Shown here piece after piece: positions 8,827-18,131 of a stretch of 64,000 nt of DNA. The notes under the pieces are model-generated. The model worked only from the letters and a program-made list of their open reading frames with translations. It did not search any database and was not told where the DNA came from. Position numbers and translations under genes: made by a program. Where the stretch lies: NCBI RefSeq assembly GCF_014656375.1, contig NZ_BNCH01000004.1, forward strand, positions 62,001-126,000, written 5' to 3'. The stretch comes from Aliiroseovarius zhejiangensis (GTDB lineage Bacteria; Pseudomonadota; Alphaproteobacteria; Rhodobacterales; Rhodobacteraceae). Position 1 is the stretch's first letter; each line of letters opens with the position of its first letter.

Positions 8827-9729
8827 TTATGCGCCCATTTCGACTATCACGGCACCCGCCGCGATCAAAGCCATCATCGTCAGACGACGCGGCCCGACCT
8901 TCTCTTTCAGCACAAGCCAGCCGATCAGCGCGGCAAACACGGTCGAGGTTTCGCGCAGCACCGCCGCTTCGCCCACATTGTCCAGCCGGGTCGCAAGCAT
9001 GATCGAGCCGAAGCTGAAATAGGCAACAAAGGCCCCAAGCACACCGCGCCCCATAAGGGGGGCAAGCGCGGGGCGGTCCGTCATGTTCCACCAGCGCAGA
9101 CCCGCGATGATCGGCATGAAAAACCCGTCGATGAAGAAAAACCATGCCAGGAAGGTGAAGGGGTTGGCGGTCGCGCGGATGCCATAGGCGTCATAGGTGG
9201 TATAGGCCGCGACGAACAAACCTGTCACCACTGCCATCGCCAGCGCCGGTTCCAGTTGATCGCGCCCCATTTGCCAATGGCGCAGGTTATAGACCGCCAG
9301 CGCGAAAATGCCGGCCACCAGCGTCGCAACGCCGACCCATTGCACCGACGTAAAATGCTCCCCGAACAAAAGGCCCGCGCCAATGACGGTGAACAACGGC
9401 CCGGTGCCGCGCACGACCGGATAGACGACGGTATAGGAGCCCAGCGCATAGGTATAACTCTGCGCAAGCTTGTAGCCGACATGGATCAAGAACACGACGG
9501 CGAAGATCGGCCACATATGCGGCTCTGGCTTTGGCACAACGAATAACGCGAAGGGTGCCGCGATCAGCCCATAGGACAAATCAATGGCCCCACGTGACAG
9601 CCACGGATCATGCCGCCCCTTCTGCAACGCGCCAAACAGCGCGTGCAGGAACGCCGCCGACAGCGCAAGGATCAGAGCAAGCTGGCGGCCCGCATCGGTG
9701 CCTTCCAGGGACACAAGCCAATCGCTCAT
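8827..9729 (-). CDS. EamA-family (DMT) transporter
   Basis: The 300-residue membrane protein is organised as two tandem EamA halves with about ten helices. The first half ends near YNLRHWQMG, and the second contains GSIMLATRLDNVGEAAVLRE and FAALIGWLVLKE, the conserved end of an EamA domain. DMT carriers export or exchange small metabolites; the substrate cannot be inferred here. Only 3 bp separate its start from the ftsY stop, so it is in the ftsY operon. I see no internal truncation. Confidence 0.88.
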   Translation of the reverse strand: MSDWLVSLEGTDAGRQLALILALSAAFLHALFGALQKGRHDPWLSRGAIDLSYGLIAAPFALFVVPKPEPHMWPIFAVVFLIHVGYKLAQSYTYALGSYTVVYPVVRGTGPLFTVIGAGLLFGEHFTSVQWVGVATLVAGIFALAVYNLRHWQMGRDQLEPALAMAVVTGLFVAAYTTYDAYGIRATANPFTFLAWFFFIDGFFMPIIAGLRWWNMTDRPALAPLMGRGVLGAFVAYFSFGSIMLATRLDNVGEAAVLRETSTVFAALIGWLVLKEKVGPRRLTMMALIAAGAVIVEMGA

Positions 9730-9732
9730 CCG

Positions 9733-10965
<1,233 letters not shown>

Positions 10966-11035
10966 GGGCGCCCTCTTGATCGATTTCTATCCACCTAAGC
11001 CACATGGGGGGCGGATGGAAGGGGGCAGCGCGGGG

Positions 11036-11671
11036 TCAGGCTTGCAACCCGCCCCAAAGGATCAACGCCTGCCCGGTAATATAGAACGCCCAGATCGCGT
11101 ATCCAGCCTTCAGCCGGTGATGGTGCGTGTCCGACATCCGAAACAGGTTGATGGCAAGGATCACATCCGAGAGGATAAACAACCCTGCGCCAACCACAGT
11201 CCATCCGAACGGCAATGTCAGCGCAGACAGGCCCATCGTGCCGATGATCACCACATAGATACGCACAGGCCATTGAAGATGCCCGGTATGCGTGGCCAAC
11301 CAAAGTTCGGTCGACACCATCAGGGTAACAAGGATGATCGCGGCAACAGGCACGGTGGAAAACGCATCCCAGATTTGTGCATCCGAGACGCCCAGGAAAT
11401 GCAGGATATAGGCCAGATGAGACAAGGCGAAGGCAGACAGGCCGTACAGAAACGGCGCATCCCCGTCGCGCGACAGGCCGAAATCCCCCAGCGCGGACAG
11501 AAACAATCCGACCACAAGGAACGGACCCAGACCGGCCAGGTAAGCCGCCAGCGCGAAAGCCAGAAGCGGAACGGTCTTGATGATGGACCGCGCCCAGGAT
11601 TGCGGCGTCGAGCTGAGCGGAAAATACGCCGCTGCAAAACCCAGACCCAGAAGAATCGGCAGGTAGATCAT
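11036..11671 (-). CDS. YhhN/TMEM86 family membrane protein (putative lysoplasmalogenase)
   Basis: The 211-residue protein is almost entirely hydrophobic with about eight helices. It carries the YhhN-family pattern of acidic residues within helices: FLSALGDFGLSRDGD and LFILSDVILAINLF. In the family these conserved Asp residues lie near the proposed active site of lysoplasmalogenase, which cleaves the vinyl-ether bond of lysoplasmalogens. Activity has been shown for only some members, so the enzyme name is an inference. The gene lies 115 bp downstream of the NuoEF-fusion gene and may be co-transcribed. Confidence 0.82.
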   Translation of the reverse strand: MIYLPILLGLGFAAAYFPLSSTPQSWARSIIKTVPLLAFALAAYLAGLGPFLVVGLFLSALGDFGLSRDGDAPFLYGLSAFALSHLAYILHFLGVSDAQIWDAFSTVPVAAIILVTLMVSTELWLATHTGHLQWPVRIYVVIIGTMGLSALTLPFGWTVVGAGLFILSDVILAINLFRMSDTHHHRLKAGYAIWAFYITGQALILWGGLQA

Positions 11672-11786
11672 GGCTTCTTCCTTGCACCAGAGCCGTTAAC
11701 AACAGGTGATTGCACGTGGCACAACACATGCCTGCGCTGGTGCATGGGTCAAGCGTGACGTAGGAAGAACCGAGGGGGGATTTCTG

Positions 11787-13472
11787 TCAAATTTCGTCTG
11801 GAAAGTGCTTCATTGTCAGCAAGATCGGGTTCGGCGCCGCCTGACCCAGACCACAGATCGAGGCATCTTGCATCACGCTGCACAGCTCCTTCAGTAGCGG
11901 TTGATCCCAGCGATCCGCCTGCATCAGCTTAACCGCCTTCTCGCAACCTGACCGGCAGGGGGTGCATTGGCCGCAGCTTTCATCCTCAAAGAACCGCAGC
12001 ATGTTCAGCGCCGCATCGCGGGCGCTGTCCTTGTCGGACAGGACCACGACCGCCGCCGATCCGATGAAGGTGTCATGCGGTTGCAACGTATCGAAATCCA
12101 GCGGGATGTCGTCCATCGACGCGGGCAACAGGCCCGAGGACGGGCCGCCCGGTTGGTAAGCCTTGAAACTGTGCCCCTCGGCCATCCCGCCACAGGCGTC
12201 GATCAGGTCGCGGATCGTGGACCCGGCAGGCAGCAGATGCACCCCCGGATTGGCCACGCGCCCCGACACGGAATAAGACCGCAAGCCTTTGCGCCCGTTC
12301 TTCTCAACCGACGACAGAACCTCGCCCCCTTCGCGCAGGATGCGCGTCACCCAGTGCAGGGTTTCGACGTTATGCACCAAGGTCGGGCGGTCAAAAATGC
12401 CCACCTGCGCCACAAAAGGCGGGCGATGGCGGGGCAGGCCGCGCTTACCCTCGATCGATTCGATCATCGCGCTTTCTTCACCACAGATATAGGCCCCTGC
12501 CCCGCGCCGCAGGTCAATATAGCCCGGGTTGATCAGCCCCGTTTCTTCCAGCGCCGCAATCTCGCGGCGCAGGATTTCCAGCACCGCCGGGTATTCGTCG
12601 CGCATATAGATAAAGCAGGTCTCGGCCTCGACCGCCCAGGCGGCGATCAACATGCCTTCCAGCATCAGATGTGGGGTGCGTTCCAGATAGTAACGGTCCT
12701 TGAACGTGCCCGGCTCGCCCTCGTCACCATTGACAGCCAGATAGCGCGGACCGTCATTGGCCCGCACGAAGCCCCATTTCTTGCCCGACGGAAAACCGGC
12801 CCCGCCAAGACCGCGCAGACCGGCGTCCAGCACTTGCGTCTGCACGGCCTCCCAATCGCCACCCGCACGCAGGTTTTCCAGCGTCGCGTAGCCACCCCCG
12901 GCGCGATAGACGGCAAGGTCTTCGTAGTCAGGCAGTTTGGTATGAGTATCACCCGCCGCAATCGCCGCCTGCACCTTTTCAGGCGTGGCATGGTCGATGT
13001 GGTTGTGACCCAGCTCCAGCACCGGGGCGGTGTCACATCGGCCCATGCAGGGCGCGCGCACCACGCGCACCTGATCCGCGTCCAACCCATCCGAAAGCGC
13101 CTTTTGAAGCGCCTCTGATCCAGCCAGTTCGCAGGACAGGCTGTCACAGACACGGATGGTCAAGGCGGGCGGTGGTGTCTCGCCTTCGCGCACCACGTCG
13201 AAATGGGCATAGAAGCTGGCGACCTCGTAGACCTCGGCCTGGCTCATCTTCATCTCGTTGGCCAGCGCGCGCAGATGGGCGGCAGACAGATGGCCACGGG
13301 CGTCCTGGATCAGATGTAGAAACTCGATCAACAGATCACGGCGGCGCGGACGGTCGCCCAGCAGCGCCTGAATATCCTCAAGCGCGGCGGGATCGACCTG
13401 CCGGCCTTTCGGCTTGCGCCGCCCCTTGCCCTTGCCAGATTTCCAGACACCTTTTTTCTCGTCCAACGCCAT
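11787..13472 (-). CDS. Fused NuoE-NuoF flavoprotein, NAD-dependent formate dehydrogenase beta-subunit type
   Basis: The 561-residue cytosolic iron-sulfur flavoprotein is a natural NuoE-NuoF fusion. Residues ~30-170 are the NuoE-like [2Fe-2S] domain with CDSLSC and CMGRC (C-x4-C, C-x3-C). Residues ~200-555 are NuoF: the nucleotide-binding GLRGLGGAGFPSGKKW, the FMN region GDEGEPGTFKDRYYLERTPH, GAGAYICGEESAM, and the 4Fe-4S ligands ESCGQCTPCRSGC plus SICGLGQ. Such fusions are the diaphorase subunit of NAD-linked formate dehydrogenases (Methylobacterium Fdh1B type). No catalytic molybdo/tungsto alpha subunit, fdhD or fdsG lies within reach here. It is divergent from alkB. Confidence 0.85.
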   Translation of the reverse strand: MALDEKKGVWKSGKGKGRRKPKGRQVDPAALEDIQALLGDRPRRRDLLIEFLHLIQDARGHLSAAHLRALANEMKMSQAEVYEVASFYAHFDVVREGETPPPALTIRVCDSLSCELAGSEALQKALSDGLDADQVRVVRAPCMGRCDTAPVLELGHNHIDHATPEKVQAAIAAGDTHTKLPDYEDLAVYRAGGGYATLENLRAGGDWEAVQTQVLDAGLRGLGGAGFPSGKKWGFVRANDGPRYLAVNGDEGEPGTFKDRYYLERTPHLMLEGMLIAAWAVEAETCFIYMRDEYPAVLEILRREIAALEETGLINPGYIDLRRGAGAYICGEESAMIESIEGKRGLPRHRPPFVAQVGIFDRPTLVHNVETLHWVTRILREGGEVLSSVEKNGRKGLRSYSVSGRVANPGVHLLPAGSTIRDLIDACGGMAEGHSFKAYQPGGPSSGLLPASMDDIPLDFDTLQPHDTFIGSAAVVVLSDKDSARDAALNMLRFFEDESCGQCTPCRSGCEKAVKLMQADRWDQPLLKELCSVMQDASICGLGQAAPNPILLTMKHFPDEI

Positions 13473-13622
13473 TGCGATCCCCGATCAAACATTGCCCCCA
13501 CAATAAACGGCGCCCCCAACCCGACGCCATCCAAAAGCGACATAGATATGGCGGATTGCGCATCGCGCCCGTTTCCCTGATATTTTATTCACGCCCACCC
13601 AGGGCCAGCAAGCGGAGCGCAT

Positions 13623-14705
13623 ATGTCCGGACAACCAACCCATCCTCTCAGGCTTTTTGCGATTGCCAGCCTGACCCCCGTGGTGCTGATCGCACTGGCG
13701 GCGACATTCGGAGGCTGGTTTGCGGCGGTGGCCCTGATTTATATGACGCTTCTGGTCTATGGTCTGGATGCGATGATCGCGCGGATCACGCCCCCGCTGG
13801 ACGAAGAGGATACCGCCCAAGGCGCAGACCGCTTGTCGGCCCTGTTGGCGTTGAGCCATTTCGGACTGCTTGGACTTGTCGTCTTTTCGCTGGGGGGTGG
13901 CATGCAGCACAGCCTTGCCGCCACCGCCTGCACCTTTCTGGCCGCGGGGCTGTTTTTTGGTCAGGTCTCGAACGCAAACGCGCACGAGTTGATCCACCGC
14001 AGCGACCGCGCGCTGCACGGCCTCGGCAGATGGGTCTATATCTCGCTTCTGTTCGGGCATCATGCCTCTGCCCACCCCAAGGTGCACCACCGCTGGGTGG
14101 CGACCCCGGACGACCCCAACACCGCGCAAGAGGGCGAAAGTTTCTATGATTTCGCACCGCGCGCCTGGATTGGGTCCTTCGTGGCGGGGTACGAGATGGA
14201 AAAACAAGACCTTGCGCGACGACAGCGGTGGGGGGTGCACCCCTACTACATCTATGTCGCAGGGGCGATTGTGATGATGGTTGCGGCGCTTTGGATCGGC
14301 GGCATAGCTGGCTTTCTGGTCTATCTTCTGTTGTGCCTGCATGCCCAGATGCAACTGCTTTTGTCAGATTACGTCCAGCATTATGGCCTGCTCAGGGACA
14401 AGCGCCCGGACGGGGACTTCGCCCCGGTCGGGGTCGAGCACAGCTGGAACGCGCCACATTGGTTTTCATCGCATCTGATGCTGAACGCGCCGCGCCATTC
14501 CGACCATCACGACCATCCAATGCGGCGCTATCCCGCGCTGTCCCTGCCCGACGCCCAAACGGCGCCCATCCTGCCCTATTCCCTGCCCATGATGGCCACC
14601 ATTGCCCTGATACCGCCGCTTTGGGACCGGGTGATGGGTCGCGCCCTGCGCAAATGGCGCAGCCGGAGCGCCCCGCAGGCCGAGATGGCAACCACACACA
14701 GCTGA
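13623..14705 (+). CDS. alkB: AlkB-type alkane 1-monooxygenase
   Basis: This integral-membrane non-haem di-iron hydroxylase oxidises terminal methyl groups of alkanes using electrons from rubredoxin. The 360-residue protein has about six membrane helices. The histidine clusters are visible: HELIHR at ~121-126, GHHASAHPKVHH at ~145-156 and APRHSDHHDHP at ~300. The NxxEHSWN element is represented by VEHSWNAPHWF. No rubredoxin, rubredoxin reductase or alkane regulator is adjacent. The substrate may be medium-chain alkanes or another hydrocarbon; family-level assignment is secure, the substrate is not. The 150 bp divergent region to the NuoEF gene must hold both promoters. Confidence 0.92.
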   Translation: MSGQPTHPLRLFAIASLTPVVLIALAATFGGWFAAVALIYMTLLVYGLDAMIARITPPLDEEDTAQGADRLSALLALSHFGLLGLVVFSLGGGMQHSLAATACTFLAAGLFFGQVSNANAHELIHRSDRALHGLGRWVYISLLFGHHASAHPKVHHRWVATPDDPNTAQEGESFYDFAPRAWIGSFVAGYEMEKQDLARRQRWGVHPYYIYVAGAIVMMVAALWIGGIAGFLVYLLLCLHAQMQLLLSDYVQHYGLLRDKRPDGDFAPVGVEHSWNAPHWFSSHLMLNAPRHSDHHDHPMRRYPALSLPDAQTAPILPYSLPMMATIALIPPLWDRVMGRALRKWRSRSAPQAEMATTHS

Positions 14706-14932
14706 AATCGGGAACGAATGGGTGGGTTTCCCCGTTGGACCTGTGATGCACTGCGATAGGATTGATCTGAACCACGACCGAAACCGAAGAGCTGCGCGAC
14801 GGCCGTTCGCGCGAGATGGACACCAAACGCCCCGGGCGAACCACCCCACCGCATTCCGCCAACAAACCCATAGCGATAGCGGGCAGACGACCCTATATTG
14901 ATTTCGAAACGGTGAGCAGGAAAGGCCTCCGA
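14706..14932. other. Intergenic region with candidate promoter of the XpaC-TelA cluster
   Basis: No convincing gene or terminator is seen. A TATATT at 14894-14899 could be a -10 element, with only a weak TAGCGA at 14871-14876 as -35. An open frame starting at 14816 runs through here into the microprotein below, but it lacks a ribosome site and its extra residues look random. Confidence 0.3.
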
Positions 14933-15016
14933 TTGTCTGAGAATGGACTACAAAAGACCGCTTTTTTCGTGCTCGTCGCGCTGATCCTCTATGTCTCGAT
15001 CACGGGGGGCGCGTGA
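14933..15016 (+). CDS. 27-residue single-helix membrane microprotein, TTG start
   Basis: Starting at a TTG (14933), the frame encodes MSENGLQKTAFFVLVALILY followed by VSITGGA: a short polar head and one hydrophobic helix of ~17 residues. AGGAAAGG at 14918-14925 is a strong ribosome site seven nt upstream. The stop overlaps the next ATG (TGATG), indicating translational coupling to xpaC. A longer reading from an ATG at 14816 (66 aa) keeps the same C-terminus but has no ribosome site and would span the likely promoter. No family is recognised. Its position makes it a candidate small subunit of the following cluster. Confidence 0.5.
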   Translation: MSENGLQKTAFFVLVALILYVSITGGA

Positions 15017-15918
15017 TGTCACAGCGTTATGGCGGCGAGTTCAGCCCGAAATCGTCTGATCGCAATTCGGACACACAGCACGATGGCGGCCCGGTCGAAC
15101 GCTCGCCCTATCACGGCAAAACCCGCTCGCGCGCCGGTGGACGTGTGAACCTGTTGTTTCTGGCGCCGCTGCCGCTGGCCTTTCTGGCGTTCTTTCGCGA
15201 CCCCGGCGACCTGATCCTGCGTCTGTTGGCGTTCGGGGCATTGATCGGGGCTGCCTGGCTGACGCGCGAAGGCATACTGGCACAAGAAGAATACGACGCG
15301 CGCAAGATCGCCCGCCGCCCCGCCATTCCGCGCAAGCTGTTTGGCTCGGCCATGACGGGGATCGGTCTGTTTCTGGCGGGCTCGGTCGATGGCTCGCCGA
15401 TTATTGCGGCGGCACTTGGACTGCTGGGGGTCGGCCTGCATGCGTTTTCGTTCGGGCTGGACCCGATGCGCGACAAGGGGATGGAGGATGTGGACAGCTT
15501 CCAGACCGACCGCGTGGCCCGCGCCGTGACCGAAGCCGAAAAACATCTGCGCGCCATGAAGGACGCCATCAACAGGACCAAGGATCGCCGTCTTGAAGGG
15601 CGTGTGGATCGCTTCATCGCGACCGCCCGCGATATGTTCCGCACTGTCGAGGATGATCCGCGCGACCTGACAGCGGCCCGCAAGTATCTGGGGGTCTATC
15701 TGCTGGGCGCGCGTGACGCGACGACCAAGTTCGTGGACATCCATATGCGTGATCCAAGCGGCACCGCCCGCGCCGAATATGAAACCCTGCTGGATGATCT
15801 TGAGGCGAATTTCGCCGCCCGCACCCGGCAGTTTCTGAACGACAACCGCACCGACCTTGATGTCGAAATTGAGGTTCTGCGCGAACGACTGGCACGCGAA
15901 GGCGTGCGAACCGAGTAA
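15016..15918 (+). CDS. XpaC-like membrane protein (5-bromo-4-chloroindolyl phosphate hydrolysis family)
   Basis: The 300-residue protein starts at the ATG at 15016; a GTG at 15013 is also possible. After a polar head (~1-45), residues ~48-145 carry about four hydrophobic helices (VNLLFLAPLPLAFLAFF; LILRLLAFGALIGAAWL; SAMTGIGLFLAGS; IIAAALGLLGVGLHAF). A cytosolic, highly charged helical domain (~165-300) follows and resembles XpaC. B. subtilis xpaC is next to the telA homologue yaaN, and the same pairing occurs here with 17 bp between genes. The name comes from an old indicator phenotype; no enzymatic activity is implied. It probably anchors a TelA-containing complex to the membrane. Confidence 0.78.
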   Translation: MSQRYGGEFSPKSSDRNSDTQHDGGPVERSPYHGKTRSRAGGRVNLLFLAPLPLAFLAFFRDPGDLILRLLAFGALIGAAWLTREGILAQEEYDARKIARRPAIPRKLFGSAMTGIGLFLAGSVDGSPIIAAALGLLGVGLHAFSFGLDPMRDKGMEDVDSFQTDRVARAVTEAEKHLRAMKDAINRTKDRRLEGRVDRFIATARDMFRTVEDDPRDLTAARKYLGVYLLGARDATTKFVDIHMRDPSGTARAEYETLLDDLEANFAARTRQFLNDNRTDLDVEIEVLRERLAREGVRTE

Positions 15919-15935
15919 CTTGTGAGGATTTTCAA

Positions 15936-17129
15936 ATGACCGATACGACACGTCAAAAGGCCGAAGCGGCCCTGAAGGATATTGAAGAAGTGACCGCCGT
16001 CGTGCTGCCGGAACCCTCAAGCGCGCTGGTGCCGCTGGAAAAGGCGAACAAGAAAGTCAGTGCCGAGATTGAAAAGCGCATGGCCGAGATCGACATGGAA
16101 AACACCCAGTCGATCATCGAATTCGGATCCGCCGCCCAGGCCGAATTGCAGGTGATCAGCCAGGACATGCTGGCCGGGGTGCGCAACAAGGATGTCGGTC
16201 CCGCCGGTGACAGCCTGCGCAATATCGTGACCACGATCCGCGGCTTTTCGATCAGCGAGTTGGACATGCGGCGCGAACGCAGCTGGTGGGAAAAACTGCT
16301 GGGCCGCATGGCTCCTGCCGCGAAATTCATGGCGCGGTACGAGGATGTTCAGGGCCAGATCGACAAGATCACCGACAATCTTCTGGGCCATGAACACGCG
16401 CTTCTGAAGGACATCAAATCGCTGGACAAGCTCTATGAAAAAACGCTGGAGTTCTACGATGAACTGGCGCTCTACATCTCGGCGGGCGAGGCCAAGCTGG
16501 CCGAATTGGATGACACCGTCATCCCCGCCAAGGAGGCCGAGGTCGCCGACGCCCCCGAGGACCAGGGCGTGATCAAGGCCCAGGAATTGCGTGACCTGCG
16601 CGCTGCGCGCGATGATCTGGAGCGTCGTGTGCATGATCTGAAGCTGACGCGACAGGTGACGATGCAGTCACTGCCGTCGATCCGGTTGGTGCAGGAAAAT
16701 GACAAGTCGCTGGTGACAAAGATCAACTCGACGCTCGTGAACACTGTGCCCCTGTGGGAAACGCAACTGGCGCAGGCCGTGACCATCCAAAGGTCGTCGG
16801 AAGCTGCGCGCGCCGTCAAGGACGCCACCGATCTGACCAACGAATTGCTGACCGCCAATGCCGAAAACCTGCAAGAAGCCAACCGGATGGTGCGCAAGGA
16901 AATGGAGCGTGGGGTCTTTGACATCGAGGCGGTGAAATCCGCCAATGCGACTCTGATCGCCACGATCGAGGAAAGCCTGGCCATCGCCGATGAAGGCAAA
17001 GCCAAACGCGCCGCCGCCGAGGAAGAACTGATCAAGATGGAGGCCGAGTTGAAGGACACCCTGGCTGCCGCCACATCGCGCGGCACCGCATCGGCGCACA
17101 ACATAGCAAGCTCGGTGCCGCAGGCATGA
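15936..17129 (+). CDS. telA: TelA/KlaA/YaaN family protein (toxic anion resistance family)
   Basis: The 397-residue soluble protein is largely helical and coiled-coil, with no signal peptide or membrane segment. The family core is clear: LGRMAPAAKFMARYEDVQGQ, LLKDIKSLDKLYEKTLEFYD, and the C-terminal QSLPSIRLVQENDKSLVTKI with WETQLAQAV and QEANRMVRKEMERGVFDIE. TelA proteins were named for tellurite resistance on plasmids but occur chromosomally next to xpaC, SPFH proteins and other envelope-stress genes. The reading here is a cytosolic scaffold partnering XpaC. Spacing of 17 bp upstream and 22 bp downstream supports one operon. Confidence 0.9.
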   Translation: MTDTTRQKAEAALKDIEEVTAVVLPEPSSALVPLEKANKKVSAEIEKRMAEIDMENTQSIIEFGSAAQAELQVISQDMLAGVRNKDVGPAGDSLRNIVTTIRGFSISELDMRRERSWWEKLLGRMAPAAKFMARYEDVQGQIDKITDNLLGHEHALLKDIKSLDKLYEKTLEFYDELALYISAGEAKLAELDDTVIPAKEAEVADAPEDQGVIKAQELRDLRAARDDLERRVHDLKLTRQVTMQSLPSIRLVQENDKSLVTKINSTLVNTVPLWETQLAQAVTIQRSSEAARAVKDATDLTNELLTANAENLQEANRMVRKEMERGVFDIEAVKSANATLIATIEESLAIADEGKAKRAAAEEELIKMEAELKDTLAAATSRGTASAHNIASSVPQA

Positions 17130-17151
17130 ACAGGATTGGGAAAGGGACGCA

Positions 17152-18105
17152 ATGCGGCGACACCCCCTGACACTGGCAACCGGAGCCCTGGCGGCAACGC
17201 TGGCGCTGTCGGCGTGCCAATCGGCTGGTCCCGTTGGGGCTGGCCTGTCCACCTCTCCTACACCCAAGCCAAGGGCGGTATCGGCCAATCTGGTGCCCAG
17301 TGCGGAAAGCCTGGCATTGGTCAACTATTACGCCAGCGTGCAGCGCAGCTTGCTGACCCAGGGCCTGCTTCGCACCGATGGCGGCGGCGCGGATGTGCCG
17401 TTCAGCGCGGCGATGCTGGCCCGCAATTTCGAACGCATCGCCTTCTTTCAGGAATACTCGCAAGCGGGCGGGCGTCTGGTTGCGCGTGAAAACGCCTCGC
17501 GCCTGACGCGCTGGGAGAAACCGGTGCGGGTCTCGGTGCATTTCGGCCTGTCCACACCTGATGACAAGAAAATGCGCGACCGTGCGGTCCTGTCCCGGTA
17601 TGTCCGCCGCCTGGCCCGGGTCACTGGCCATTCGATCAGCATGACCAACGGGGAAGGCAATTTCCGCGTCTACATCCTGAACGAGGACGAGCGCAAAGCC
17701 TTCGGGTCAGAGCTGCGCAGGATCGTGCCCGGCATCAGCGCGCTGAGCCAGCGGGCGGTCATCAACATGCCGCGCGACACCTATTGCCTGGTCTTTGGGC
17801 GTGACCCGGAAAACAATGGTCGGTTTGAACAAGCCGTGGCGGTCATCCGCAGCGAGCATCCGGACCTGATGCGCACCTCGTGCATTCACGAAGAGGTCGC
17901 GCAGGGATTGGGCCTGTCCAATGACAGCCCGCAAGCCCGCCCGTCGATTTTCAACGACGACGAGGAGTTCGGCCTTTTGACCACGCATGATGAAAACCTG
18001 CTTCGCATGCTATATGACGACCGGCTCAGGCCGAACATGACGGCGGAGGAAGCCCGCCCGATCATCAAACAGATCGCTGCCGAACTGACCGGCGGCGCGG
18101 TGTGA
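17152..18105 (+). CDS. DUF2927 lipoprotein
   Basis: The 317-residue product begins with a lipoprotein signal (ALAATLALSACQ, predicted lipidated Cys at ~23), so it should be membrane-tethered outside the cytoplasm. The mature part has the DUF2927 pattern, including EKPVRVSVHFG, the SCIHEEVAQGLGLSND block and HDENLLRMLYD. The HEEVAQGLGLSND stretch has a spacing reminiscent of metzincin zinc sites but with non-His residues at ligand positions, so catalysis is doubtful. No function is established. Tight spacing between telA and the SPFH gene suggests it supplies the extracytoplasmic part of this module. Confidence 0.8.
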   Translation: MRRHPLTLATGALAATLALSACQSAGPVGAGLSTSPTPKPRAVSANLVPSAESLALVNYYASVQRSLLTQGLLRTDGGGADVPFSAAMLARNFERIAFFQEYSQAGGRLVARENASRLTRWEKPVRVSVHFGLSTPDDKKMRDRAVLSRYVRRLARVTGHSISMTNGEGNFRVYILNEDERKAFGSELRRIVPGISALSQRAVINMPRDTYCLVFGRDPENNGRFEQAVAVIRSEHPDLMRTSCIHEEVAQGLGLSNDSPQARPSIFNDDEEFGLLTTHDENLLRMLYDDRLRPNMTAEEARPIIKQIAAELTGGAV

Positions 18106-18131
18106 CCGACACCCAATAAGGGAGCGTAACT

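Noticed and set aside
14816-14932. Longer 66-residue version of the microprotein
   Set aside because: It has no ribosome site, a random-looking N-terminus, and would cover the probable promoter; the TTG at 14933 is better supported.
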